In this document: positions 1 to 11,436 of the stretch, piece after piece
Numbering within the stretch: the first letter of the stretch is position 1
Layout: each line of letters begins with the position of its first letter
Source: Dendrobium chrysotoxum
Lineage: Eukaryota > Streptophyta > Magnoliopsida > Asparagales > Orchidaceae
Assembly (NCBI GenBank): GCA_019925795.1
Contig: CM034312.1
Location: 962,501 to 1,026,500 of the forward strand
Direction of reading: 5' to 3'
Length of the DNA stretch: 64,000 nt
The notes under the pieces: model-generated
The model's database searches: none
The model's input: only the letters and a program-made list of their open reading frames with translations
What the model was told of the DNA's origin: nothing
Made by a program: the position numbers and the translations under genes

Positions 1-394
1 TGTTGGCAGGGGCGAATCTCCGAGAAGCCGTATTGAATGTCATGCCCGGGTCAAATCTTCTTTCATTCTTTTCTTCTCTGCGAGGCCTTAGCCTCCAGAT
101 TTGCTTTCCTTTCTGCCGGGATATTTCGGCGGCGGATCCCTAAACCCAAGGTTCAGGTGTCACACCCCGATGCTCAACGAATGGAATTTGTTGTCGTCTT
201 CTTCTTCTTTTGGCTATCAAATCAGACGATAGCCTTTCCCTCGTAGGGGTCCTTCTGGCCTCAATCATCAGTGGCCTCTGAAATTTCTTTTTCTTCAGAC
301 CCTTCTCTTTTATAGTCTTTAATACCCTATACACTCGAGCTAATAGGGTTTCAGGTTCTTTCTTCTTATGGGGAGCTAGGGTTTCATGTCGTTG
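1..394. other. No gene recognised
   Basis: No reading frame here resembles a known protein and no RNA gene is visible. It may be the downstream flank of the decayed minus-strand retroelement frame that ends at 395. Confidence 0.5.
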
Positions 395-1069
395 CTACCA
401 GAATGATTTATTTAGCTCTCTAGAGGAGCTGTTTCTTTTTACCCACTTCAGGTTCGCAAACCCGTTATGGGTAGGAATTATAGCTTCTGGCTCTTGAGCT
501 GGCAAGTTGGACGGGTGGACCGGGAGTTGTTGCTGAGCTCGAAGCTCAACATTCTTCTTTCTCCTCTGCCTCCTGGTGAGCCGTCCTCCAGATGAGGAAG
601 CTTCAGCATTGTTCTCCTCGGGTGCAGATAACCCAATCGACAGAGATGTGGTGTTTGCAGTCACCACAGAAATCCTCCCACCAATCACAACTCTTTTGGC
701 AGTCGGGGCCTCAGTCTGTGACAGTCTTTCGAATACAGAAATCCTCTTGCGAGGATTTTCAACAGCAGTAGAAGTCCGTGATGCTGGCAGGTGCGTCCGG
801 CATGTAGCACCTTCAGTAGTTGGTCGCTACATTGGCAGATGTGCACGACGGGTAGGGGCTCCGGCAGGTTGGAGTCTCCTGACAAATCTCTCAGCATTCT
901 CGCCATTCGCAGGAATGGCGGCAGTCCTCGCAGCAATTGCTGGAAAGTCAACACTACCAAACTGGATGGTAGCTCCGGCATTTTTAGTGTTGATTATAGC
1001 ATTTGCCAACTGAATGCTGGCTCCACTACCTAGCTGAACAGTGCAAGCAGTGTTCTGTAGATCGATCTG
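395..1069 (-). pseudogene. Decayed retroelement gag/pol-linker-like frame
   Basis: On the minus strand one frame runs from about 1069 to 395 and is broken once, by TAG at 827-829. A possible splice acceptor (TTTGTGCAG) lies just upstream at about 1070. The N-terminal part is glycine- and alanine-rich with a repeated threonine/glutamine pattern that I do not recognise. The middle has an arginine-rich SVFERL segment and the C-terminal part an LTRRQRRKK segment. An SVFxRL motif followed by a basic LTRxQxRR motif is typical of the linker between gag and protease in plant Ty3/gypsy polyproteins. The assignment rests on those two motifs only. No zinc knuckle or protease motif is seen. Confidence 0.35.
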
Positions 1070-3169
1070 CACAAATGAAAGATAAGGGTTAGTAATCATC
1101 ATCTGATACATCACCCACACTTTCAGAATGCAAAGACTTGCACAGAACATAAGAACAAAACAGATAATATTAGCAAGCAATTAAAATAACAAATTTAAAA
1201 ACCCTGCTAAATACGCTATCTCAGTGAATTGGTTGAATGACCATTTTTAAAATATTAATCACTTAAATTTATTAATGATCATTTTGAAAAATTTAAAATT
1301 TTAAACCCATATAGATTGGACTGCTACAATAATACTGAGATGACTAGCCAAAGATAGAAAGAGAAATCATTCCCTAGCGGAATCGTTAGAAATCTGTGGA
1401 CTCTGAAAATTTGTCCTCGGCCTCCCCCGTTTGCTTTTCTTCGGGGGGGAGTTTTAATGGAATTAAGTTTCAGGGTAAATTTTAGAAGACAGATGAGTTT
1501 GTAGATAAGACACTACCCAGAGATTTCGCCCTCATTTTGCGAGGACTTTATGATCTGAGTTCTGGTTTCCTATAGGCGCAAGCCCTGTAGTTAATTACCC
1601 CTCCCGATCACGAGAGAGAACTTTCGATTAAGGCTAGTCATCGATCAGATACGTAGAGATATGCATATCTAGCTTATAGTAACAACATGGGCATTTGAAA
1701 TTGGAAAAATGATCAATATTTAAAATTGAAAATTTCACCATCTTGCACTTAAAGCGGATGGTGGAGCAATGGATGATGGACCCGATCAAGATCCCATGGT
1801 TCCGTCTTCCCGGGCCATCGTGGTCCCTGGTCTACTTAGTCAGAGGAGGTAGTTGACCCAACCTGACAGAAGGATCATTGTCGGCAGTCATGGGTTGCTT
1901 CGACCAAGGGTACCTTGTAGACCTGGGGTGGATGTTTGTCTAAGGGGATAAATTTGAATCCACCTTAGGTAACAGAGGGCTTTATGCCCTATCGATTATA
2001 TCATTTGATTCATATCTCAAGGATTTGATGCCACTAAAGAACGTATTGGCTCTGGCCATAACTGCTATCTTGTGGTGCCTTTTGGCTGCAAAATAACTCG
2101 GTTCAGAGGGCCCCGGGTCATAACCGTTTATTCTGCAGTGCTATTTGGCGGTGAAACTGTCAGTTAGAGAACACGTATCACGTCCTTACTGGCATGAGAT
2201 TGTTTGAGAATAGATCCTAGTGATATTCTCGACCAGGCATTAGCTCTATATGAGCTGAAATAAATTTTAATTTGTCCACCTCGGCAAACTATTGCGGAGG
2301 ATGGATGAATTTTTGCTTTATGTATTTTGATGTGTTATTCCAATTTTAAATATCTGGGAGTTTTTTTTTTTGAGATTTTGTGGAGTTTTGGAATATTGGA
2401 TTTTGCGAAAGTTTGGGAGGCATTTAAAAATATTTGAGGATTAATCCCTTCGGTTGAGATCTGCATTCAACACGGCCATCATCGGGGTAATATGGGGGAT
2501 TCCATTCATGGATTGAACCTTGTCAACTCTGTCGAGTTGTCGACAGAGGATCGGGTTTCGTATACTTTGTTCCTTTGTTAATGAATTTCTTTTGTTAGAG
2601 GCCTTGAAGGCCTAATATGAACTATAAAACAAATATTTCGGTCATCGTTGTGACCGTATATTTGTTTTATGGTTCGAGCCGTGTCGACTTCTATCTACCT
2701 GTATAGAAGGATTAGTCTCGAACTTGGGTTTATTTTCTGACCCGCGCAGCATCCCTGGACGTCATGTGTGTACCAATAACACGCTCGCCAGGGCCCATAC
2801 GGGTTTATAGTTACACGTACATTTTTGTGTACCTATGTGCATACAAATTACGATGCATGTGCAGGGGTCTTTAAAATATTTTAGTTGATCAGTTGCGCGG
2901 GCAACTGTCATTTGAATGCAGCATTCGATTTGGAAGCTCGTAGATGCCTTTTGTCTGCTTGTACGAGTGTTGCAGATCTAGTGACGTTTTGCAGCAGCTT
3001 GTGGATTGAGTTGTTTGCTGTCTTATACAGGTAGACTGTCATGCACTACTTGCATGATTTATGCAGGTAGATTGTAGTATACTAACGAATCTTCTGCTTT
3101 ACTCGTAGGCAACTGCATGCACTACAGTTCTCTTTTACTTGCTCACATATAACCTGTTATATACGAAGT

Positions 3170-3450
3170 GAGTTTCCTACAGTGACTCGTAGAAGCTTGC
3201 TTTTGATGTGGTCTTTTGGCATTCTGCTCGTAGATGACATCTAGTGTATATGATGAGTCTTCTACAGCGGTCCGTAGGAGCTTGCATTTTGCTGTAATCC
3301 TTTTGAATTTTACTCCTATATGGCACTTGGTGAATATGGCGGGTCTCCTACGACGATTTGTAGGAGCTTGTGTTCATTGCAATTCCTTTTGTATTTGTCC
3401 ACAAATAACATATGGTGCATATAGTGGATCTCCTGTAAGGGCTCATACGT
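3170..3450. repeat. Tandem repeat, about 85 bp x 4, with mini-hairpins
   Basis: Four degenerate units start near 3177, 3262, 3348 and 3432. The first three carry CTAC...GTAG inverted arms over a 6-8 base loop. The clearest is TCCTAC (3346-3351) paired with GTAGGA (3360-3365). Units share a tail reading roughly AGCTTGC plus T-rich sequence, then a TGGCA-type segment. The array lies inside copy A. Copy B has related but more diverged sequence at about 54720-54960. Confidence 0.6.
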
Positions 3451-4746
3451 ATTTGCATTTGTTATGTATCCTTCGCCTTTATCTGCAGATAAGTTGTTGC
3501 ATCCACATTGGGGAAAGACCACTTTTATTGCATGCTTTTATCATCACTGACTACGAGCAGGTCACTGAATTTGTTAGCATACTAGCCTTCTTTAGTCAAG
3601 AACTAGTCATAAGTAGCTACGAGCTAACTAATGCCAATCATATTCTTCATAGTTTCCTTCAGTGTGTTCTGTTATTAGACAACGATCTCTTCCATGTGAT
3701 TGATACAATCGTCACAGCTGATCGTCATTATTCATGTATGATTTGCAACAACTTTTCTATCTGTTCTCGATTTATCATGATTCCCTTTGTTATTGATCAT
3801 ATGCATATCTTTGTACGTTTCATTTAGTCTTTGCTTGCAAATATATTACATTTATTGCAATCATTTTAAGCAAATTATGTTGAAATTCACAAGTCCTCAG
3901 CATATGCTTGTATATGAATTATCACAATCATTCATGCTCCTTGTAGATTGTTCAAGCCAAACAATTTGCATGAACCTTCACTATCATTTATGAGTGAATC
4001 ATGCTAAAGATCACACACTCTTCATTGTCTTCGAACATAGCTTGTAGTTCGTAAGGGACTTATGTTTGGATGATAATTTTATTATGCATCTTGTGTCGAT
4101 TGCTCGGCACCAATTAGCTTCAATCACTTAAGAGCATGATAGAGGTACATTGCTTGTATTCATGGCATGCCTTATTTTGGTTCAATCAATTGCTATTTAG
4201 GAGTGAGTTATACCTTATGTTGCAAACCAACTATAATGCTCCAAAGTTCTTATATGATGGCTTTGTAACCAAGCCATACCCTTTCATCATTTTCTTTTTT
4301 TTTATTCATCAACATCTCTATTTCAATTGAGATGATAATCGCATGTTCTTTATTTATCATAAGTTTGGCATGTGTTTTCTTGCACTTAATTTGGACCTCT
4401 TAGTTCACCAATCATGATTTCATTCAAAACATTATATCATATTTCTCTATGCTTAGTTCAAGTTCTACATTGTCATGAACTTGGTTACATATATATTTTG
4501 TTCATTTAAGTCCATGTATAGTCCTTTATAATTCAACTAGGTTCAAATCCAAATCCATTTTAAGTTTCAAATTACTTGAATTTAATTTGCTTGATATTCA
4601 AATCAGTGTTCAAATAAAGTCCGAGTCCAAGTTCATAAGTCCCCTGCTATCCTTTTTGAGTTCAAGTCTTGTCTTTTTCAGAAAAAATTTTGGCAGCCTC
4701 CCGGTATCTCCTCTGTTTAGGAGAAAATTTGGGAAACTGGGCTATC

Positions 4747-5075
4747 CCACCACGCTACTAAAAGCGTGTATGGTAGGTGTCCTCGGACACCGCGTCCGTG
4801 TTTTCATTCCCACCACACTACTAAAAGCGTGTATGAAGTCGGCGAGGGTACCTGTTTGAAAACACATTTATTTTCCCGCGTACGAGTACTTATAAGTAAC
4901 CTACATTTCGTCGTAGGCGTTGTACTGGGTTCTCATCCCACCACGCTATTAAAAGCGTGTATATGAGGTTTTCCGGTACGCCGCGAACACCGAAATGGGG
5001 TTTAGGTGATTATCCGCCTCGTTGTAGGCGTCGCACCGGCGTCCCATCCCACCACGCTAATAAACATGTGTATGG
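4747..5075. repeat. Hairpin array A (CCCACCACGCTA...AGCGTG x 4)
   Basis: Four copies of a CCCACCACGCTA-type motif start near 4747, 4810, 4938 and 5050, each followed by AAAAGCGTGTAT. CACGCT (4751-4756, 4942-4947) is the reverse complement of AGCGTG (4763-4768, 4954-4959), so each unit can fold into a small hairpin. A perfect 7-bp hairpin, GGTGTCC-TC-GGACACC, lies between units at 4776-4791. The fourth unit has lost its right arm. The array is matched in copy B at 56384-56650. Confidence 0.65.
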
Positions 5076-6960
5076 GTGATTTTTTGGTGCGCCGCGAACT
5101 TTGAAAATGGGAATATGAGTTTAGAAATTATACCTTCGCGGCGAGGAGTTGATGGCGATGAAAAAGCATACAAAAATCTCTCTTTTTTTTTGGAAGCTCT
5201 TTTCTCTTTTTTTTTTTACTTTTCTTTCTTTCTTCTTTTGTTTTAATCTCTCACACACACATATATGCGTATAACAACAATAACAACAGCAACCACATGT
5301 ATGCACACATATAACTAAAATTAGTAGTCATGATACAAGCAACCATTAATCCCATATGATTAGAGAAACTAGCAACACTAACCACACTAGTTAGTTTTAA
5401 CAATCAATGCCAACAACAAAGAGTAATATTAAAAAAATGAATAGGATGTATAAAAAAAGCTTGCTGTTCTAAAATTTTTTTTTTTTTTGAAAGTGGGCTT
5501 TGCAAATGGGCTTGGAAGGAGGATGTTTGGACTTGCTGTTGGCGTATAGTGAAGTTGTGAGCTTTTGGAGGGATGAGTGGTGGGTTTTCTTTTTTTGTTT
5601 TATGCTCAAATTTATAGCAATACTTGTTAATTAGTAACAGAAAATGAATCATAATGAAATAATAATAAAAAAAAGGAAATTAAACAGTAGCTAATAGTGA
5701 GATGAAACAAATCTAAGCACCATAATAATAAAATAGGATGAAATAGGGAAAGAGGAGAGTTTTACTTTTTTTTTGTTTTCTGTAGAATGATTGTTCTGGT
5801 CTTGAGTGGGCTGAGTTGTGGCTTTTATAAATGGATTCTTGATTGTTGGTTGGAGGAGGTGGAGTAGGCTTTCAGTTTGTGGAGTTGATGTATTTGATAA
5901 ACCGATTTGTAGAATATGATAGTAATGGGTTTATATTCTTTGAAGTGACAAAAGCTGAAGAACTGACGATGACCTGGAAGGTGAAATGTGAGATGTTGGA
6001 TAAAGCTGCAACTTTTAAAAGTGAGAGGAGGTTAGTGGAAACTGTTGTCAGGGAGTGGGGAAGAGGACAAATGAAATGGTCACGTGCTGTAGTGAAGGAG
6101 AATCTTGCTGTCTTCCTTTCTTTGTTTAAATGCAGGCTTCTTGGAGACTCTCACGGCAGCGCACAGGAACAGAAAATCTTAGCTTCCGGTTGAGACGGAC
6201 AAGGCAGCAGGTAGAACTTGCGAACAAAAGGTTTGGAATCAGATAGGGTAACTGTCGGCTGTATGAGCAGGACAGGAGTTGGGATTTGAGTGGACTTCAG
6301 GTGAATAAGACTGGTGAAGCTTCGCGTGAGCTGAAGGAAACGAACGGGACAGGGGATTGGCTTGGAAGTTGGCGGAAAAGGCTTCAGCTGTAGGGGGGAG
6401 GTTATAGCGGCTTGAGGAAGGAAGATCAGAGCAGGTTGGGAGGTTATAGTGAGGTGCAGATGATTGTGAAAGAGCTTCCATTACTGGAGACGAGAGTTTA
6501 GTTAGGGGCTGATAGGAGAAAGCAAGAGGGGAGCTTGCGCGTGGACTTTGGTGTGGAAGAAACAAAGGGGTAGGCGTGGTGACTTCGGATCCTCCGGGAA
6601 GGATCGTGATCGAAGGAAGCTTGCTGTATATGAGGTGGAGATTGGGTGGTTGAGTCAAATAGTGTAGACGGACGGGATTGCTGAGAGAAGATTCAACTTC
6701 TTGTGGTCGTGTGGAGAAGTTGGAAACGGAGCAGTAGCTGGAGGGAGTTGGACGTGCGTGGGAAGCTTGAAGAGAACGGTTGTAAGCAGGAACTCTATTC
6801 GTCGGGACCCACGGAAGCGCTCGCTTCATTTCTTTTTAAACGACGAGGACTTCCTTTAAAGCGAGGTGAGACGTTTGTCTGAGGTTTCCCCTCAACCGGA
6901 TATCCGGGATTCAGCAGAGATTTGATTCAGAGCAGCTCGACTCATCCGAGGTAAAAATAT
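5076..6960. other. 3' portion of copy A, no gene
   Basis: It contains T-rich and CA/TA simple repeats (5180-5300), a TATA box at 5826, then a purine-rich, exon-like stretch of about 1.1 kb. Short open frames occur on both strands (for example 6239-6829 minus), but none resembles a known protein. I treat them as chance. Confidence 0.5.
5826..5831 (+). promoter_or_regulatory. TATA box in copy A
   Basis: TTTTATAAATGG precedes the purine-rich downstream part of the repeat, a plausible core promoter for an LTR-like unit read on the plus strand. If real, the upstream part (U3 equivalent) would be about 4.4 kb. Supported by sequence only. Confidence 0.35.
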
Positions 6961-7150
6961 TAATTAAGATTTGAAATCTAATATGACTTTTGATTTTATT
7001 AGATTTAATAATAATATTTCAATAATAAAATATTATTATTAGTATTGTTACTGAATTAAAATATCAAAAGTGTGATGATCGTCCCAAAAGAATTTTGATT
7101 AAGGTGCAATCATATTGAATGTGTGTAATCGCTTCGTAGTGCGTGTCGAT
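6961..7150. other. AT-rich spacer
   Basis: Low-complexity TAATA/ATTAT sequence follows copy A and precedes the LINE insertion. No gene is visible. Confidence 0.5.
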
Positions 7151-7426
7151 CTCCATGATACAACAACAACAACAACATCAAGCCTTTATCCCACTACGTG
7201 GGGTCGGCTACATGAATCCTTTTTCTCCATTGTGTCCTATTAAAAGTCAAATTCTCGTTTAAATCTAATAAAGAAAGATCATTTCTAATATTTTCTAACC
7301 AAGTCTTTTTAGGTCTACCTCTACCTTTCTTAACATAAGTCAAATCTAAGACCTCTACTTTCCTAACCGGGTCATCGGGAGGCCGCCGTTTTACGTGACC
7401 AAACCATCTAAGGCGACTCCATGATA
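7151..7426. repeat. 10-bp TSD pair flanking the LINE
   Basis: CTCCATGATA occurs at 7151-7160 and 7417-7426, exactly at the two ends of the LINE tail. Confidence 0.85.
7161..7416 (-). mobile_element. 5'-truncated RTE-type LINE, 3' end
   Basis: The minus strand encodes the C-terminus of a plant RTE-type non-LTR retrotransposon (FGHVKRRPPDDPVRKVE, then a KKGRGRPKKTW stretch, then NRTQWRKRIHVADPT and stop). It ends in a (TTG)n tail, seen on the plus strand as (CAA)n at 7161-7176. Both sides carry a 10-bp target-site duplication, CTCCATGATA, at 7151-7160 and 7417-7426. Only about 256 bp of the element was copied, the usual 5' truncation of target-primed reverse transcription. Confidence 0.9.
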
Positions 7427-7429
7427 ATT

Positions 7430-8095
7430 AATCTTTTTAAGGCGATACCTTCAATTTATTCATCAAGAACACCAATGGCTCTCCTATAGTGAGATTGCTG
7501 AACGAAACCCAATGCAATTCACATTCGGACTAAATCATCTTTATCAAACGCATGATCTTGTTGGAACGTACAACAAGATGCGAAACAATTTTGTAGACGA
7601 TTTGGCAGAATTTTATAGCTCAGTCTTAAGATGGAATTGATAGAATTCTGACCCAGTAAATTGCTTTCTAGAACTGCCCTCCAATGCCTTTCATCCAAGT
7701 TGTCCTTCAGAACACCACCAATAACTTTAACTGCCAATGGAGATCCTAAAAGCTTTTTTTTAACTCTCTCACCAACAATGGCTCTTAATTTTTTTATTTT
7801 TAATTTTTTATCTCTTTTTTTTTACATCAAAATTATTGGAAACACAATCCAACACTTTAAGATCAAATTCCTTTGTAATTTCATCTTCATAAACATGTTG
7901 TTAGAGAGTTGTCTTTCCCATACCACCATGCCCCACCATAGATAGAAGAGAAATGTTTCTATACAAATCAATTCCATTGATAAGAGCTTGATGTTCCACA
8001 TTTGATTGCTTCTTTAGCCACTGCATAACAAAATCCAATGCAATCCACATTCAAACTGAATGCTCTTTATCAAATTTATGATTCCTGGGGTAATT
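7430..8095 (-). pseudogene. NBS-LRR (NB-ARC) resistance-gene fragment
   Basis: The minus strand keeps recognisable NB-ARC motifs. A P-loop, MVGHGGMGKTTL, lies near 7910-7945. It is followed by RNBS-A-like EFDLKVLDCVS, the GLPLA-type block GSPLAVKVIGGVL near 7700-7745, and an RNBS-D-like block ending FDKDDLVRM-stop-IALGFV near 7510-7560. A second RNBS-D-like copy (FDKEHSV-stop-MWIALDFV, near 8030-8075) lies upstream of the P-loop. The fragment is therefore duplicated or rearranged, internally deleted (RNBS-B/C missing) and full of stops. Intact family members bind ATP and act as intracellular immune receptors; this copy cannot. Confidence 0.85.
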
Positions 8096-8112
8096 GTAGG
8101 GGTCAATAAATG

Positions 8113-8163
8113 CCCCCCCCCCCAACAAATGTGGTATGCGCCCAGAGCATACCACATTTGTTG
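8113..8163. repeat. Poly-C run and perfect 17-bp hairpin
   Basis: A C-run at about 8113-8123 abuts a perfect inverted repeat. Arm CAACAAATGTGGTATGC is at 8123-8139, a 7-base loop at 8140-8146, and the reverse-complement arm at 8147-8163. It sits at the boundary between the NBS-LRR fragment and the PMD element, so it may mark an insertion or repair junction. Confidence 0.8.
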
Positions 8164-8219
8164 TAACATGGTTGACAATCTCTTGGTAATTTTCTTTTCG
8201 TATATTTGTGATTATTATG

Positions 8220-11200
8220 ATTGCCTTTGACACCTCCCCCTTTTTTTGTGCAAGAAATATTCTGTTGGCAGAGACCCGATGACTTGCCTCCATGCGAGCC
8301 TAGTGAGGATGCCATTTGAGAGTTTATTGACAGGCATGACCCTCAGGGCGATGTTGATGTACGAGATAGACTGGAGCAGCATCTTGACATGCTGTAGGGG
8401 CATGACATTTTCCATGACTTCTTTGTTCGTTTTCCCTTACTTTCAGAGCTTCATGAGGATTCTGTTACTTTTGAGGACCCGGACAGGTGGGTCACCAGCC
8501 TCAGACTGCAGTGCGGGGAGTACCACCGGCTGGAGAGTTCTATTACGCAGCTTAGTTGTGGTACATGTGATGTTTTGGAGCCTGTTGCAGACACACTAGA
8601 GTTAGTTGTGCAGTTGAGACTTCTCAGTCACAGGCAATTGCAGTCGACTCCTTTAGAGTGGCCGAGGGACTCTACAGTTTGACAGATCCAGAGCCCGGTT
8701 AGTGGCTATGTTTACTGGGCCCGCTACGTACTTCAGGTACACAGGGAGACTCTTTGGGTAGCAGGGATCTACGAGGCAGTGTACACCTCATTGTTTGACT
8801 ACGAGAGCCTTCTCACTTCCTGGGCCCATGGTTTGGTTGAGTTCTGGGATGCCGGCAGCAATACATGTTGGGTTGGAGCAGAGGAGCTCACGATTATACT
8901 TTCAGACTTGCAGACAGTGTCTGGGTTACCGGTCTTTGGACACCTCTTTGAGGAGTGCGTGCCTCCAAATGAGCAGCTATTCCACCGAGTTCTTTCAGCA
9001 GACGACGACAGGAGAGGCAGGTTAGCACTACCGGTTGTTTACCCCACGCTTCTCGAGCACTACAGGCAGACGTACAAAGAGTCAGGTTTATCGAGGTGCG
9101 TCCGAGCTGCCATGCCTGTGGACCTTTGAATCCATAATTTTCTTCAGGAGTATTTGTTTCCAGCTGCAGCATCACTACATGACCCCTTTGACTTTGGTTT
9201 ACAGCGCAGCGTTTTATTGACAAAGAGACTGCCGAGCCTTTTTCTTCTACTGATCTTGCTTCTCCGGCTTTACCAGATATTGACTGGGACCTACTGCTAG
9301 TTGGATTTTTGGCACTTTGGCTCAGCACCTACGTACTTCCGCTTAGGATAGGGTCTTTGAGATGCAACATTCTTTTAACAGTCAGTCAGTTGTCAGAGGG
9401 ACAGAGGCTTGCTCTAGCTCCTGCCGTCATTGCTAGAATATACAGAGTTTTACGGATCGTTTCTGAGGCTAGTTCTTTGGGGGTATAGGATACAGTTTTA
9501 CCGTGACAGTACCTATATGATTGGGTTCACTTGCACATTCAAGGAGCCTTCTCCTGTCTAGAAACTTCGGCCTATTTTTTATAGAGGGGATTCCCCACAG
9601 TTCTGTAGCTCTTTCAGATGTTTTCTACTTTGGAGTTGGAGAGGATCCGACTGTTTTTCTTTGCGCCACAGTTAGTCTCAGACCGATTTGCTTTAGTCCA
9701 CCAGCTAGATACTGTTAGTTTACCACTTCACCAAAGGGGTACAGTTGTAGTGGATGGGGTTGACCGTAGAGGTAGACGCATGTTGCTGCTTCGTAGTCAG
9801 AGTTTGGCGGTTGCTGAGTACTTCATCAGCATGCGCCCAGGATGACTGTGTCACCGTTAGAGTGGTTTCATCACGTTCGAGGGCTACCAGCCCAACAGGG
9901 TGGCCAGACAGTTCAGGTTTTCACAGGCTACAGCCTACGATGGACGGATACTTCTTCAAGGGGTTACAGATGTACGACGCATGTGGACTGTTCCACCGGA
10001 GACCTGTTTTTACATCGCATCTCTAACTTGGTCATATCTGCTGAGGCTCGAGACAGGCTCTAGTTATCTTCTTGCTCTGTCGTCCAATTTTACTTGAAGT
10101 TAGTTACACACGGCTATCTTGGGTGCGGCTGTCTTTTGAGCCTGCCCTAAAGCATGGCGCTAGGAGGTACGAGCGCCGGGTAAGAGAGCTTGGGTTGTCG
10201 AGGGGATATCAGTCTCGTCCAGAGACTGAAGATAGCAGAGGTACTTCTTCACCCCCTTCTCCTTTCTTTCTTGCTAGTGCTTAATTTAATATAATAATGT
10301 TAATTTGATTTACTCTTTGGTGCAGGGGCAGGTGCTGAGGCTTGTACCACTACCAGGGCTGTTGTTCCCTCTCTAGCTAGAGTTATGGATGTGGCACCTG
10401 CGCCACATCACATAGAGGTTTCCCAGCCCTCTCATCGACGGAGCAGTTCTCAGCGCGTCACTCCTTCCAGGCGGTCCGTAGACACTCGCCTTTCTACCAG
10501 GGACCTTGGGGAGAGTACACAGGAGCCGAGGAGGTTTGACTTCATCGGGTATAGTACACCAGGACCTTCCGACGACTTTTTCTTTCCTGTGGACTCCTAC
10601 GAGTCATTTTGTTCAGGCGAGTCTTCAGGGATCGGCGCCATTTTATTTACGGAGTTCTTTGGGGGGTCGTCGTACACACAACTGACGTGAGACCTGGTTC
10701 CTTCAGAGTTCTCCTTTTTTTCTTGCGAGTTACTCAACTGACCTTGCAGGCCCCTCTTCCGTCCCAATCAGTTACCCGTCCGACTCAGCGAGCCCCTCCA
10801 TAGATATGTATTAATTGTAAGTTAATTTATTTCAAATGTATTATTATAATATTTCTTTCCATATTAATTGCTTGTAACTCTTTGTGCAGCACTTGAGGGG
10901 TTCAACTACACTTCGGAGATCAGCTGCCACGCTCCCTTACCTCCGAACCCTAGGACCACTGACAGATGCAGTCACTTGGTGGAGCTTCTGATGGATTTGG
11001 TCTCTAGCGTCGACCCAAGCTCTCCAGAGTTTTTGGTTGGTTTTACTTCTTCCGTTGACCGGCTCCTCGGCCTGCTTACCGATTTTGGTGTGGACATCAC
11101 CGAGCTACTTTTTTGGGAGGCAGTGTGCCGCGAGACAGAGTTACACTTTCACAATTAGAGGAGATAGTTGCTAGTCGTAGGGAGATGGCTGACAACATCC

Positions 11201-11436
11201 ACGACCGACTAGACCGCAGTGCAGAGGTTCTGAAGAGACATCGTCAGAGTTCTTCTGGCCTGACTCAGAAGTTGGACGGGTTGACGACACGCATGCAGGA
11301 TCTCTGGAGGGACATCAGACAGATGATGTCCAGGACACGTCACTCACAGGAGGGACGTGACCGGCAGGCTGTGGAGCAGTTTCAGAGAGCTCAGTCAGGG
11401 TTCCCTCGTCTCCCGCCGGTCGCATCCCTCCTTTAA
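8220..11436 (+). pseudogene. Decayed plant-mobile-domain (PMD-like) TE ORF
   Basis: A multi-exon-looking plus-strand frame is broken by many stops. Its best-preserved part, 8779-9129, encodes about 116 residues with FWDAGSNTCWVGAEELTI, then LSDLQTVSGLPVFGHLF. This resembles the start of the plant mobile domain (aminotransferase-like, PF10536), where a FxxPxGExTITLxDVxxLxGLPVxG pattern is usual. Intron-like joints (TTTGTGCAG and TTGGTGCAG acceptors near 8250, 10326 and 10890) suggest the ancestor was spliced. The C-terminal part (10385-11436) has a serine/arginine-rich linker and a charged, probably coiled-coil tail. PMD frames are often carried by retrotransposons and MULEs. This copy is not functional. 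Confidence 0.6.

Larger units (their letters stand above)
1393..6960 (+). mobile_element. Long non-coding repeat, copy A (LTR-like)
   Basis: This stretch of about 5.5 kb has no convincing ORF. Its first 900 bases align by eye with 52163-53900, and landmarks continue to align to the end (hairpin array near 4750 with 56390; end region near 6800-6930 with 57440-57590). It starts TGTGGACTC and has a TATA box at 5826. The exon-like stretch after the TATA ends in a donor-like GAG/GTAAAA at about 6950. Boundaries are inferred from where similarity between copies starts and fades. A plausible identity is an oversized solo LTR, or a non-autonomous LTR derivative, of the Tat/Ogre type, whose LTRs can reach several kilobases. 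The 3' terminus and any target-site duplication were not found. Confidence 0.55.

Noticed and set aside
576..1013. Plus-strand 145-codon ORF
   Set aside because: It is antisense to the minus-strand frame that carries the retroelement-like SVFERL and LTRRQRRKK motifs, so it reads as a shadow.
3234..3827. 197-codon plus ORF across the 85-bp tandem repeats
   Set aside because: No domain, cysteine- and histidine-rich by composition, not conserved in copy B.
6239..6829. 196-codon minus ORF rich in serine and proline
   Set aside because: It lies in the purine-rich 3' part of copy A. Low-complexity composition explains the open frame, and copy B does not keep it.
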